This document shows, piece after piece, positions 25,020-33,495 of a stretch of 64,000 nt of DNA. The position numbers and the translations under genes are program-made. The stretch comes from Pseudorhizobium tarimense. Lineage in GTDB: Bacteria > Pseudomonadota > Alphaproteobacteria > Rhizobiales > Rhizobiaceae. The notes under the pieces were generated by a model, which had not been told where the DNA came from, did no database searches, and saw only the letters and a program-made list of their open reading frames with translations. Location: NCBI RefSeq assembly GCF_022968135.1, contig NZ_JALJRA010000001.1:124001-188000 (forward strand), read 5' to 3'. Position 1 is the first letter of the stretch. Every line of letters begins with the position of its first letter.

Positions 25020-25463
25020 ATGTCAAACAGCATGCTGATTCCGTTTTCCACCACACTGCACGTCCGCGACACATGCCTTTGCCTTCATGTCCAGCGGGCG
25101 GCGCGCTTGCTCGCCCGCCGCTTCGACATCGCACTGAAGCCGCTGGGGCTGAACAACGGGCAGTTCTCACTGATGATGTCCTTGAACCGGCCGGAGGCCG
25201 CGCCGATGGGTGCCGTCGCCGAGGTTCTCTCCATGGACCGCACGACGCTGACGGCTGCGATCAAGGTGCTGGAACGGCGCGGGCTCGTGGAGACACTGCC
25301 GGACCCCAAAGACCGGCGCAGCCGGCTGATACGGCTGACGAACGAGGGAACCTCCCTGCTCTCCGCGGCGCTGCCGATCTGGCAGGAGGTTCACGGCGCG
25401 CTGGACGACGAACTGGGCGCGGAGATGGCGCCGCTGCGAAAGACGCTGCTCGCTATCAGGTGA
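25020..25463 (+). CDS. MarR family transcriptional regulator
   Basis: A 147-residue winged-helix repressor. The DNA-binding part reads PMGAVAEVLSMDRTTLTAAIKVLERRGLVE, followed by the wing DPKDRRSRLIRLT. Cysteines at the N-terminus (DTCLCLHV) could serve redox sensing, but this is only a suggestion. It is divergent from the DUF899/DUF1579/VOC row with a palindromic operator between, so it probably controls both units. ATG 25020 has no ribosome site, consistent with a leaderless message; ATG 25032 is the alternative. Confidence 0.88.
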   Translation: MSNSMLIPFSTTLHVRDTCLCLHVQRAARLLARRFDIALKPLGLNNGQFSLMMSLNRPEAAPMGAVAEVLSMDRTTLTAAIKVLERRGLVETLPDPKDRRSRLIRLTNEGTSLLSAALPIWQEVHGALDDELGAEMAPLRKTLLAIR

Positions 25464-25512
25464 AGAATGGCCAGGGCCAGGGGAACGAAGACCGCTCCCT
25501 GGCTCGGCAACG

Positions 25513-25935
25513 TTAGGCCACGGAAACCGGCACTTCCGTGGAGGTGCGCATGGCGTGGCTGTAAGGGCAGACGATGTGGGCCTTTGCGACCAGATCTTCC
25601 GCCTGCGCCTTGTCGAGGCCCGGAATGTCGACGACGAGCGAGACTTCGATGCCGAAGCCGGTTCCATCCTCACGCGGGCCGATGCCGACGGTGGCGGTTA
25701 CCTTCGCATCGTCCGGAATCTTCACCTTTTCCTTACCGGCGACATTCTTCAGCGCACCGAGGAAGCAGGCGGAGTAGCCGGCGGCGAAGAGCTGCTCCGG
25801 ATTGGTCCCAGTTGCACCATCGCCACCGAGTTCCTTCGGCACGGTCAGCGCCACATCCAGGACGCCGTTTTCCGAGACAGCGTGGCCCGAACGGCCACCG
25901 GTGGCAGATGCTTTGGTGGTGTAGAGGATCGGCAT
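25513..25935 (-). CDS. ohr: Organic hydroperoxide resistance protein Ohr
   Basis: A 140-residue OsmC/Ohr-family thiol peroxidase that reduces organic hydroperoxides with lipoyl proteins as donor. The two catalytic cysteines are present in GYSACFLGAL (C ~56) and VCPYSHAMR (C ~120), and the N-terminal ILYTTKASATGGRSGHA is typical of Ohr rather than OsmC. ATG 25935 follows GGAAGGAACC. It is divergent from ohrR with a palindromic operator between. Confidence 0.95.
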   Translation of the reverse strand: MPILYTTKASATGGRSGHAVSENGVLDVALTVPKELGGDGATGTNPEQLFAAGYSACFLGALKNVAGKEKVKIPDDAKVTATVGIGPREDGTGFGIEVSLVVDIPGLDKAQAEDLVAKAHIVCPYSHAMRTSTEVPVSVA

Positions 25936-25977
25936 GGCAGGTTCCTTCCTTCAAGGTGGGATGGCTTTCGCACTTAG

Positions 25978-25989
25978 ATTGTGCACAAT
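25978..25989. promoter_or_regulatory. Candidate OhrR operator
   Basis: A perfect palindrome ATTGTGCACAAT lies between ohr and ohrR, 43 bases before the ohr start. OhrR operators in related bacteria are AT-rich inverted repeats containing ACAAT, which fits. Confidence 0.6.
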
Positions 25990-26060
25990 TCAATTACCCG
26001 CATTGCATTCCGGCGTCAAGCCTGAGAAGATACGCCTGTCGAAAGATAGAGCAGGATGCC

Positions 26061-26534
26061 GTGACGTCAGGTCGCAAGACGAAAACGCCGAAGAGTCCAA
26101 CGCCCGCGCCGGTGGATGCGATGCTGTGCTTTGCCATCTATGGCGCGGCCCACGCGTTCACACGCGCCTATAAGCCTTTGCTCGACCCGCTCGGGCTGAC
26201 CTATCCGCAATACCTCGTGATGCTGACCCTGTGGGAAGAGGACGGACAGTCGGTCAAGACGATCGGCGAGCGGCTCGGCCTCGATTCCGGAACGCTTTCC
26301 CCTCTCCTCAAGCGCCTCGAACAGGCTCGGCTCGTGATGCGGCGGCGCTACACCCAGGACGAGCGGCAGGTACGTATTCAGCTGACGCCAAAAGGCGATG
26401 CCCTGCGGCAGAAGGCCGTCGGCGTCATGCAGGAGATCGGCTCAGCCACCGGCTGCAGCCTGAACGAGGCGGAGACGTTGCGAGAAGGTCTGGTGGATCT
26501 GAGGCGTCGACTGCTGAAGCAGCCGACGACCTGA
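26061..26534 (+). CDS. ohrR: OhrR, organic-peroxide-sensing MarR repressor
   Basis: A 157-residue MarR-family repressor. The reactive cysteine of OhrR is in DAMLCFAIYGAAHAFTRAY, followed by LTYPQYLVMLTLWEEDG and the HTH SVKTIGERLGLDSGTLSPLLKRLE with wing RRRYTQDERQVRI. Oxidation of that Cys by organic peroxide releases DNA. The GTG at 26061 with upstream AGGA is the best start, giving a short polar tail; the frame is open far upstream but only as antisense of ohr. It is divergent from ohr, its expected target. Confidence 0.92.
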   Translation: MTSGRKTKTPKSPTPAPVDAMLCFAIYGAAHAFTRAYKPLLDPLGLTYPQYLVMLTLWEEDGQSVKTIGERLGLDSGTLSPLLKRLEQARLVMRRRYTQDERQVRIQLTPKGDALRQKAVGVMQEIGSATGCSLNEAETLREGLVDLRRRLLKQPTT

Positions 26535-26541
26535 TCTTTGA

Positions 26542-27252
26542 TCACTGCCAGACGACGATGCGGGCGTTTTCCGGGACGCGCTCGTAGAGGTCGATGACGT
26601 CCTGGTTCATCAGGCGCACGCAGCCGGAGGAGACGGCCTTGCCGATGGAATTCCATTCCGGCGAGCCGTGCAGGCGGTAGAGCGTGTCCTTGCCGCCCTT
26701 GAAGATGTAAAGAGCGCGCGCGCCGAGCGGGTTGTTGAGGCCCGGGGGCATGCCGCCATTGTCAGCCGAATACTTGGCGAGCTCCGGCTGGCGGGCGATC
26801 ATTTCCTGCGGCGGGGTCCATTTCGGCCACTTCTGCCGCCATTCGATGACGCCCTCGCCTTCCCAGGCGAAGCCTTCGCGACCGATACCGACGCCGTAGC
26901 GCATGGCGGTGCCGCCGGGCTCGACGAGGTAGAGGAAGCGGGACGCGGTATCGACGACCACGGTGCCCGGCCGCTCGCCCGTGGGGTCGACGACCTGCTG
27001 GCGGTAGTAACGCGGATTGATCTCCCAGTAGGGGACGGCCGGAATGACGTAGCCGTTGTCGACGACGGTTCCATACATGGCGTCGAGTTCAGCGGAACGG
27101 CCGGAAGGAAGCTGCGGCGGCGGCGCAAAGGCCACCGGCGTTGCGGAAATGGGACGCGGGCCACTGGAGGCGCATCCGGCAAGGGTCGAAGCTGCACCCG
27201 CCGCAAGAAGCGACAACACGCTCCGGCGGGAATAGATGGTAGTGCTGTTCAT
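26542..27252 (-). CDS. L,D-transpeptidase lipoprotein (ErfK/YbiS type)
   Basis: A 236-residue YkuD-domain enzyme that forms 3-3 crosslinks in peptidoglycan or anchors proteins to it. The N-terminus is a lipoprotein signal (lipobox TLAGC, Cys ~27). The catalytic region has HGSPEWNSIG and SSGCVRLMNQD, with the His and Cys of the family. ATG 27252 is chosen because it opens the signal peptide; the longer frame makes no sense. A perfect general-stress promoter ends 43 bases upstream. A close paralogue lies just upstream on the same strand. Confidence 0.92.
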   Translation of the reverse strand: MNSTTIYSRRSVLSLLAAGAASTLAGCASSGPRPISATPVAFAPPPQLPSGRSAELDAMYGTVVDNGYVIPAVPYWEINPRYYRQQVVDPTGERPGTVVVDTASRFLYLVEPGGTAMRYGVGIGREGFAWEGEGVIEWRQKWPKWTPPQEMIARQPELAKYSADNGGMPPGLNNPLGARALYIFKGGKDTLYRLHGSPEWNSIGKAVSSGCVRLMNQDVIDLYERVPENARIVVWQ

Positions 27253-27294
27253 ATTGGGAAACCGCCCGATTTCTCGTTCTTTGACTTGGCCATC

Positions 27295-27320
27295 AACGGC
27301 AACGGCGGCGCAATTGTTCC
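27295..27320 (-). promoter_or_regulatory. EcfG/RpoE2-type general-stress promoter of the first L,D-transpeptidase
   Basis: On the minus strand GGAAC (27320-27316), 17 bases, then CGTT (27298-27295): an exact consensus match in the intergenic space, giving a ~35-base leader. Confidence 0.75.
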
Positions 27321-27421
27321 ACCGGCAGACGTCCGTATCACGGCATGCTTTACGCTTCCCTACGTCAGCGTCGCTACGAACGGAAGGCACGTTCCCGTGA
27401 GCCTAGGCGGCGGCCGGTCTC

Positions 27422-28252
27422 TCAGAGTACGACGATGGGCGTGGAATCGGGAACCCGATCATAAAGGTCGATGACGTCCTGGTTGAGCATGCGCACGCAG
27501 CCGGACGAGGTGGCTTTGCCGACCGACTGCCAGTCGGGCGTACCGTGGACGCGGTAGAGCGTGTCCTTGCCGTCCTTGAAGATGTAGAGGGCGCGCGCCC
27601 CGAGCGGGTTGTTGAGGCCGGGATTCGCACCGCCTTCCGCGGCCGCGAACTGGCGCAGCTCCGGCTGGCGGGCCACCATGTCGCTCGGCGGCGTCCAGCG
27701 CGGCCACTTCGCCTTCCACTGGATGACACCGCGGCCGGACCAGGCAAAGCCTTCCTTGCCGAGCCCAACACCGTACCGGATCGCCTTGCCGCCGGACTGC
27801 ACGAGATAGAGATACTGCTCTCTCGTATCGACGACGATGGTGCCGGGGGCCTCCGTCGTCTGATAGGCCACTTCTTGGCGCAGGAAGCGCGGATCGATGC
27901 GCAAATAGGGGATGGCGGGAAGCGTGTGGCCACCATCGTTGATCACCCCGTACATCACCCGGTGGACCGGGTTGGTGACCGGCAGGCCATAGGTCGGGCG
28001 ATAGGTCTGGTGGAAATAGGTGGGATAGAGCTGGCGCCGGTGCGGGATGCCGCCCGGCATCGGCGGCGGCTGGTTCGTCGGCGGGTCGACATAGGGCGGA
28101 ACGTAGAAGACGGGCGCCGTCTCCTGCACGAAGACGTCGGGGTTCATTCGGCTGGTATCCGTCACCAGGATGCAGCCGCTCAGCGACGCTGCGGCAGTTC
28201 CGGCGGCAAGCAGGGAAAGGCTTCGGCGCAGAGTGTGAGGCAAAGACGACAT
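27422..28252 (-). CDS. L,D-transpeptidase lipoprotein, paralogue
   Basis: A 276-residue YkuD-domain protein clearly related to its neighbour: PGTIVVDTREQYLYLVQSGG, EGFAWSGRGVIQWKAKWPRW, HGTPDWQSVG and SSGCVRMLNQD. The lipobox is SLSGC (Cys ~27). It has an extra Pro/Tyr-rich stretch (residues ~50-95) not found in the other copy, perhaps a wall-spanning linker. ATG 28252 starts a normal signal. It lies 170 bases upstream of the other copy in the same direction. No GGAAC promoter is found in front of it. Confidence 0.92.
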   Translation of the reverse strand: MSSLPHTLRRSLSLLAAGTAAASLSGCILVTDTSRMNPDVFVQETAPVFYVPPYVDPPTNQPPPMPGGIPHRRQLYPTYFHQTYRPTYGLPVTNPVHRVMYGVINDGGHTLPAIPYLRIDPRFLRQEVAYQTTEAPGTIVVDTREQYLYLVQSGGKAIRYGVGLGKEGFAWSGRGVIQWKAKWPRWTPPSDMVARQPELRQFAAAEGGANPGLNNPLGARALYIFKDGKDTLYRVHGTPDWQSVGKATSSGCVRMLNQDVIDLYDRVPDSTPIVVL

Positions 28253-28481
28253 GAAAACCCGATTCCGGCAGATGATCCCATGTCCAACATGCGCGACGCG
28301 GCTGGTGCGAAGCTGACGGCGGGGATGGTTTGCCGCTGCGGGTGCGGAGGTGGAGACTGCAGCGATCTACCTGTCTTGCCATGGCGGGAGGCGCAAGCAA
28401 GCGCACAGCGATTAGAGCCATTTGGCTTTCGCTGGCGCATTAGGGTCGAAACCCGATGGTCATGTTGATTTGCCGCGGAAA

Positions 28482-29115
28482 ATCAGATTCAAGATTTCCG
28501 ATCAATGGATTGGAGGCTTAAATGGGTCGCTTGTTTTGGCTGTCGGATGAGCAATGGGCGGTGATCGAGCCCCTGTTGCCGAGGAACAAGGGCGGGGCTC
28601 GCCGGGTCGATGATCGTCGAGTGATCTCCGGCATCATCCACGTTCTCAAGGTCGGCTGCCGGTGGTGCGATTGTCCGCGCGACTATGGCCCTTCGACCAC
28701 GGTCAACAACCGCTTCAATCGTTGGTCTCGCAAACGGTTCTGGACTGAATTGGTCGAGGCGCTCGCGACGTCCGGCGCGGTCACCAAAAGCACCTCCATC
28801 GACAGCACCTACGTCAAGGCGCACCGCTCGGCCCATGGCGGCAAAGGGGGGCGAAAAATCAGGCTATCGGACCTTCGCGCGGCGGGAAAACCACCAAAAT
28901 CCACGTCCTCACCGACGTGATCGGACGCCCTTTTGCGTTCATGCTGATACGACGCCGAAGGCTACAAGAGCCGCCACCTCATCGAGAACGCCTTCTGCCG
29001 ACTGAAAGACTTCCGACGCGTCGCAACACGTTACGACAAGCTCGCCAGAAACTTCCTCTCCGCAGTCGCCTTGGCTACCCTTGTCGCATTCTGGCTATGA
29101 ATTCAGTCTCAACCT
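28482..29115 (+). mobile_element. Collapsed IS5-family (IS427-group) insertion sequence
   Basis: About 630 bases hold the two ends of an IS427-group transposase gene with the middle missing. Imperfect terminal repeats can be proposed (TCAGATTCAAG near 28485 against TGAGACTGAAT read inward from 29115, 8 of 13 matching), so the borders are approximate. No target duplication could be confirmed by eye. Intact members are ~850 bp, so about 200-300 bp are lost and the element is immobile. Confidence 0.65.
28522..29100 (+). pseudogene. IS427-group transposase, frameshifted and internally deleted
   Basis: OrfA begins at ATG 28522 (MGRLFWLSDEQWAVIEPLLP) behind TGGAGGC and includes the first catalytic Asp in TSIDSTYVKAH. 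Around the AAAGGGGGGCGAAAAA run the coding frame moves by -1 (AIGPSRGGKTTKIHVLTD), the position of programmed frameshifting in this group. After GRPFAFML the second catalytic Asp region is deleted. The tail with the Y(2)R(3)E(6)K signature (YKSRHLIENAFCRLK) returns in the first frame and ends at 29100. Confidence 0.8.
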
Positions 29116-29236
29116 CAGAGATTGCTCCGCACTGCAACAAATCACCATGTACTTTCAGGTAGCCATTATTATTAGAAATTGAATCTTTCCCGTCCACCAA
29201 TAAGCCACTGTCAAATGGGCACAGGTCGGGAAATCA

Positions 29237-31471
29237 ATGTCGGAAGTTACCATCAAGCGTCCTCTCTGGATGACGATCACAGCATGCGGTTTTGCCGCCG
29301 TTCTCTTTACAAGCATCGCGATCGGGGGGACGGCGTGGCACCGCCAGTCGCTGGCGTCGGAAGATGCGCTGCAGCGGGAAATGGCGAGCGATCTTGCGCT
29401 GATCGAAACGGACATGGCCGCGCAGAAGAAGGCTGCCTCGGCACTGGCGTTGACGCTGGCCGCTGAACCTGAGGTTGCCGGCCTGATCACCAGCAATGCG
29501 CGCGAGGCCATTGTCACTCGCCATGCGGCGGCACTTCCTGCTGTCGTGAGCGAAGGAGGGCTTCAGCTCATTACCTTCATCAACGCCAACGGCGAAGCCG
29601 TTGCCCGCATCCATACTCCGGAAAAGTTCGGCGACGACATGAAGGGCCGCCGCAAGACGGTAATCGAGGCGCTCTCCAGCGGCAAGCTCGTCGCAGGCAT
29701 TGAGCCTGGCCGCACGGCCGTTAGCATGTTCGCAACGGCTCCAGTATTGGCCGATGGCAAAGTGGTCGGCGCCGTCGACGTCGGAACCAGCCTGACCAAC
29801 GCCTACTTCGAGCCCCTCGCTGCCCGGATCGGCGGTGAAGTGGCCGTTTACGTCATGGTCGACGGAAAGCTTGAGAAGCAGGCTTCCACCACGGACACGA
29901 CCCTTCTTTCCGACGAAGAACTCAAGGCCGCCTTTGATGGCCAGCCGGTCAAGAAACGTCTCACGGAAGGCGACCTCACCTATGCCGTACGGGCCATGCC
30001 GTTCAACAACTACTCGGGGGCGAAGATCGGGATGATCGAGATCGCAGCCGACGTTAGCGACATGGTCAATGACGGCAAAACGGCGCTGTGGATGACGATC
30101 GGCGGCTCCATCGTTGTCTCTGTCCTCTCGCTTCTTGGCTTCTATCTGTTTGCCCGAGCACTGGCACGCACCCTCGGTCGCCTGACAGGAACGATGACGA
30201 GCCTTGCCGCCGGCGATCTCAACGCGACGATCGAAGGAGAAAACCGCCCGGACGAATTGGGTGCCATGGCGCGTGCCGTGCAGGTATTCAAGGACAATGC
30301 CCTCAAGACGGTCGAGATTGAGCGCCGGGCCGAAGCCCAGCGCAACCAGACCGAGGAGCAGCGCCGCCAGATCGCCGAGCAAGAGCGTATCCGTGCCGAA
30401 GCGATGGCACAGGCAACCTCGGGGCTTGCTGGCGGACTGAAGCAACTGGCTGCCGGTGATCTTGCAGTCCAGCTGAACCAGCCGTTCGCGGAAGAGTTCG
30501 AAGGTCTACGTGACGACTTCAACCGTGCCATCGAACAGCTGCGCTCGGCGCTGACATCCGTTGCCGGCTCCACCAGCTCGATCGACAGCGGCTCGCGCGA
30601 GATCAGCCAGAGCGCGGAGGATCTTTCCAGGCGCACCGAGCAGCAGGCCGCTTCGCTGGAAGAGACCGCAGCCGCGCTCGACCAGATCACCGCCAATGTC
30701 GCCAATTCTTCCAAGCGGGCGGAAGAGGCCCGCACGGTGGCCATCCAGGCGAACGAGAGTGCGCGCCAGTCAGGGGCGGTCGTTGCCAATGCGGTCGATG
30801 CCATGGGCAAGATCGAGCAGTCGTCGAACCAGATCTCCTCGATCATCGGCGTGATCGACGACATCGCCTTTCAGACCAACCTCTTGGCCCTCAATGCCGG
30901 TGTGGAAGCCGCCCGCGCAGGCGAGGCCGGCAAGGGCTTTGCGGTCGTTGCCCAGGAGGTGCGCGAGCTCGCCCAACGCTCGGCGACCGCTGCCAAGGAG
31001 ATCAAGGACCTGATCCGCAACTCTTCCGTCGAGGTGGAGAACGGCGTCCATCTCGTCAGCCAGACGGGCGAGGCCTTGAAGACGATCGAGACCTATATCG
31101 TCTCGATCAACCAGCACATGGATGCAATCGCCACCTCGGCGCGCGAACAGTCGGTCGGCCTCTCGGAGGTGAACACCGCCGTCAACCAAATGGACCAGGT
31201 GACGCAGCAGAATGCGGCGATGGTGGAAGAAGCCAATGCCGCCGGCGCAACGCTTGCCACCGAAGCCGGCCGCCTGCGCGAGCTCGTGTCGCAGTTCCAG
31301 CTGGGTGGCGCCTCGTCCGGCTATGCGGCGCGGAGCTCGGCTGCGGCAAGGCCGAGCTCGGCGCCGGCGGCCTCGCCTGCTCGCGGCATGGTCAACAAGA
31401 TCGCCCGCGCCTTCACCGGTAAGAGCGCCACCGCCGCCGCCGTCAGCAATGACAGCTGGGAAGAGTTCTGA
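29237..31471 (+). CDS. Methyl-accepting chemotaxis protein
   Basis: A 744-residue transmembrane chemoreceptor. TM1 is at ~12-33, a periplasmic sensor (Cache-like) at ~35-275 and TM2 at ~281-303. A HAMP domain follows, with a second HAMP-like repeat at ~400-450 (GLKQLAAGDLAVQLNQPF). The MA signalling domain has the conserved hairpin tip VIDDIAFQTNLLALNAGVEA with AGEAGKGFAVVAQEVRELAQ. It ends in SWEEF, a tether pentapeptide-like end for CheR/CheB. GTCGGGAAATCA precedes ATG 29237. The ligand is unknown. A strong terminator follows. Confidence 0.95.
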   Translation: MSEVTIKRPLWMTITACGFAAVLFTSIAIGGTAWHRQSLASEDALQREMASDLALIETDMAAQKKAASALALTLAAEPEVAGLITSNAREAIVTRHAAALPAVVSEGGLQLITFINANGEAVARIHTPEKFGDDMKGRRKTVIEALSSGKLVAGIEPGRTAVSMFATAPVLADGKVVGAVDVGTSLTNAYFEPLAARIGGEVAVYVMVDGKLEKQASTTDTTLLSDEELKAAFDGQPVKKRLTEGDLTYAVRAMPFNNYSGAKIGMIEIAADVSDMVNDGKTALWMTIGGSIVVSVLSLLGFYLFARALARTLGRLTGTMTSLAAGDLNATIEGENRPDELGAMARAVQVFKDNALKTVEIERRAEAQRNQTEEQRRQIAEQERIRAEAMAQATSGLAGGLKQLAAGDLAVQLNQPFAEEFEGLRDDFNRAIEQLRSALTSVAGSTSSIDSGSREISQSAEDLSRRTEQQAASLEETAAALDQITANVANSSKRAEEARTVAIQANESARQSGAVVANAVDAMGKIEQSSNQISSIIGVIDDIAFQTNLLALNAGVEAARAGEAGKGFAVVAQEVRELAQRSATAAKEIKDLIRNSSVEVENGVHLVSQTGEALKTIETYIVSINQHMDAIATSAREQSVGLSEVNTAVNQMDQVTQQNAAMVEEANAAGATLATEAGRLRELVSQFQLGGASSGYAARSSAAARPSSAPAASPARGMVNKIARAFTGKSATAAAVSNDSWEEF

Positions 31472-31503
31472 GGCCTCAGAGCATCAACGTTGAACTGAAC
31501 GAA

Positions 31504-31538
31504 GGCGGGCTCACGAGGCCCGTCTTATCTCTTTTTTA
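31504..31538 (+). terminator. Terminator after the chemoreceptor
   Basis: GGCGGGC pairs with GCCCGTC (one G-U) around a 7-base loop, then TTATCTCTTTTTT. It lies 32 bases past the chemoreceptor stop. Confidence 0.85.
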
Positions 31539-31876
31539 CGGGTCTCAGCGACGGCGCGTCTGCTCTCCCGGAACTTCTTGTTCTTCAGCAGGTTCTCCAC
31601 GATACGCGGATTCCGCGCGTGGAGGAGCAGGCCGTGGATCGGGACGTATTTCTTGCGCTCTTTGCCCTTGTCATCGTGACGTCGGCGGTGATGCTGCTGA
31701 TCCCAAGCTGACGGGCTACCGTAACGAGGCAAAATTGCCGACCCTGAGGACACAGAGGCCGGAGCGATCGCAACGCGCCCACGTGCCTTGCGCATCGGTT
31801 GTCTCATCGGCAACCGTGCCATAACTCCAGATCCCTTCGCAATCTTACGGCACATCGCACCGTTCCTGGAGTTCCC
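31539..31876. other. Gap between chemoreceptor and broken kinase
   Basis: No known gene. The minus strand has an open frame (31511-31855) with a Lys/Arg-rich end that overlaps the terminator; it shows no recognisable family and is doubtful. The plus strand has the tiny hydrophobic frame at 31634 listed separately. Confidence 0.4.
31634..31711 (+). CDS. Possible 25-residue membrane peptide
   Basis: GTG 31634 stands eight bases after a perfect GGAGG. The product reads DVFLALFALVIVTSAVMLLI in its body, a single membrane helix with a short charged start. The strength of the ribosome site is the main support. No homologue is recognised; chance remains possible. Confidence 0.3.
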   Translation: MDRDVFLALFALVIVTSAVMLLIPS

Positions 31877-33123
31877 ATGGTTGACCCAAGGAAGCAGTCA
31901 TTGGACCGGGAGCAGTTCTTGAAGCGCCAGCAGGTGCTGGCCGAATTCGGCGATTTTGCCATCCGCTCAGACGATCTTGACGAGGTGCTGACCGAGGCGT
32001 GCCGGCTGGTCGGCGAGGCACTGCAAACCTACCGCTCCAAGGTTGCTGGAGATCCACGGGGGCGAGGACAAGCTCCGCGTCCGCGCGGCAGTAGGCTGGG
32101 ATCCGGAGAGCGTCGGGGTCGAGCTCGACATGAGCGAACACTCCTCGGAAACCTATTCGATCCGATCCGGGGCGCCGGTGATCACGCAGGATATCTCCAA
32201 GGAAGACCGCTTTAAGATTCCTCATTTCATGAAGGATGCAGGCGTTGTCGCGCTTGCCAATGTGCCGATCTTCGTTCCGGGCCGCGAGCCCTACGGGCAT
32301 CTGCAGGTCGACAGTCAGGAACCGCGAAGGTTCGATGACGTGGACACCCAGTTTCTCAGGACCTATGCCACCATCCTCGGGCCGGTGATCGACCGACTGC
32401 AGAAGCTGGAGGCGTTGAAAGCCAGCGAGGAGCGCTTTGGCCTGATCGTCGAGAATGCCCGCGACTACGCGATCTTCGTCTCCGACGCCAACGACCGGAT
32501 TATCGACTGGCACAAGGGTGCGGAGGTCGTCTGCGGGTGGACGGCGGAGGAGGCGGACGGCATGTGCGCCAGCAAGCTGTTTACCAAGGAAGACCGGGCG
32601 CACGGCGAGGACAGGAACGAAATGCGCACCGCCATTGAAAAGGGGAAGGCGCCGAATGTTCGCTGGCATCTGCGCAAGGACGGGAGCCTCGTGTTCATCG
32701 AGGGCTCGGTGACGTACCTGCACGGCAGAGCTTTCAGCGCATTCCAGCGGCCGGGCGAAGATTACGCTCGAGGGGGCCCAAGAGTTGCGGCTGCGTTCGC
32801 GGGCCATCCAGACCTTCGCGCTGGCGCTGCACGAGCTTGCCACCAATGCCGTCAAATACGGCGCCCTGTCGGCGCCTGAGGGTCATCTCACCATTCGCTG
32901 GCGCATCGAGCACGAGGGGGATGCGCCGCTCCTGTCTCTCGAGTGGTTGGAGACGGGCGTTGACGACATGCCGGCGGTGGATGCGGCGCCTCTGGGCTCC
33001 GGCTACGGGCGGGAACTGATCGAGCGCGCCCTTCCCTACCAGCTCAAGGCAAGGACCACTTACGAAATGGGTGAAGACGGCATCCGCTGCACCATCCGGG
33101 CTCCCATCACCTTCGATCATTAG
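31877..33123 (+). pseudogene. GAF-PAS HWE histidine kinase, frameshifted and deleted
   Basis: From ATG 31877 (GGAG upstream) the gene encodes a GAF domain. An extra base near 32041 shifts it, and the GAF continues (LEIHGGEDKLRVRAAVGWD) into a PAS domain (FGLIVENARDYAIFVSD) in another frame. Near 32735-32785 a deletion removes the end of PAS and the HWE phosphoacceptor region. The remaining ATPase part (FALALHELATNAVKYGALS ... GSGYGRELIERALPY) is in the third frame, to 33123. No active kinase can result. A broken response regulator follows. Confidence 0.85.
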
Positions 33124-33134
33124 GAGAATCATCT

Positions 33135-33495
33135 GTGGCGGGAGGCATACTGGCTGATCTTACTGTCCTGGTGTCGAAGACGAATACTTCATCGCCGACG
33201 AACTCGGAGGGGACTTGAGGACGCAGACGCCGCGGTTCTCGGCCCTGCCGGGACGCTGAACGATGCCGGTGCTCTTCTGGACGGTGGCGAGAGTGTCGGA
33301 TTCGCCCTCCTCGACGCGAACCTCAACGCTGAAAGCAGCTTTCCGATCGCGGATCGGCTGATCGAACGTCAGATCCCCTTCATCTTCGTTACCGGCTATG
33401 GCGACAGCAGCATTCCAGCCCGTTTCTCGCACGTCACGCGTCTGGAGAAGCCCGTCGATATGCCAAGGATCATCGACGCCATACGGGGCGGTTAA
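33135..33495 (+). pseudogene. Single-domain response regulator with two frameshifts
   Basis: A receiver domain can be read across three frames: GTG 33135 to LTVLV, then VEDEYFIADELGGDL after a one-base loss near 33175, then EDADAAVLGPAGTL after another near 33213. The rest (GFALLDANLN, IPFIFVTGYGD, RLEKPVD) runs to the stop at 33495. The phosphoacceptor Asp and strand-5 Lys are still encoded. Together with the preceding HWE kinase it formed a two-component pair, now dead. Its end touches the ligase gene on the other strand. Confidence 0.8.

Noticed and set aside
31511..31855. A 114-residue Lys/Arg-rich minus-strand protein
   Set aside because: It runs over a strong terminator, lacks a ribosome site and no family is recognised; kept only as a remark.
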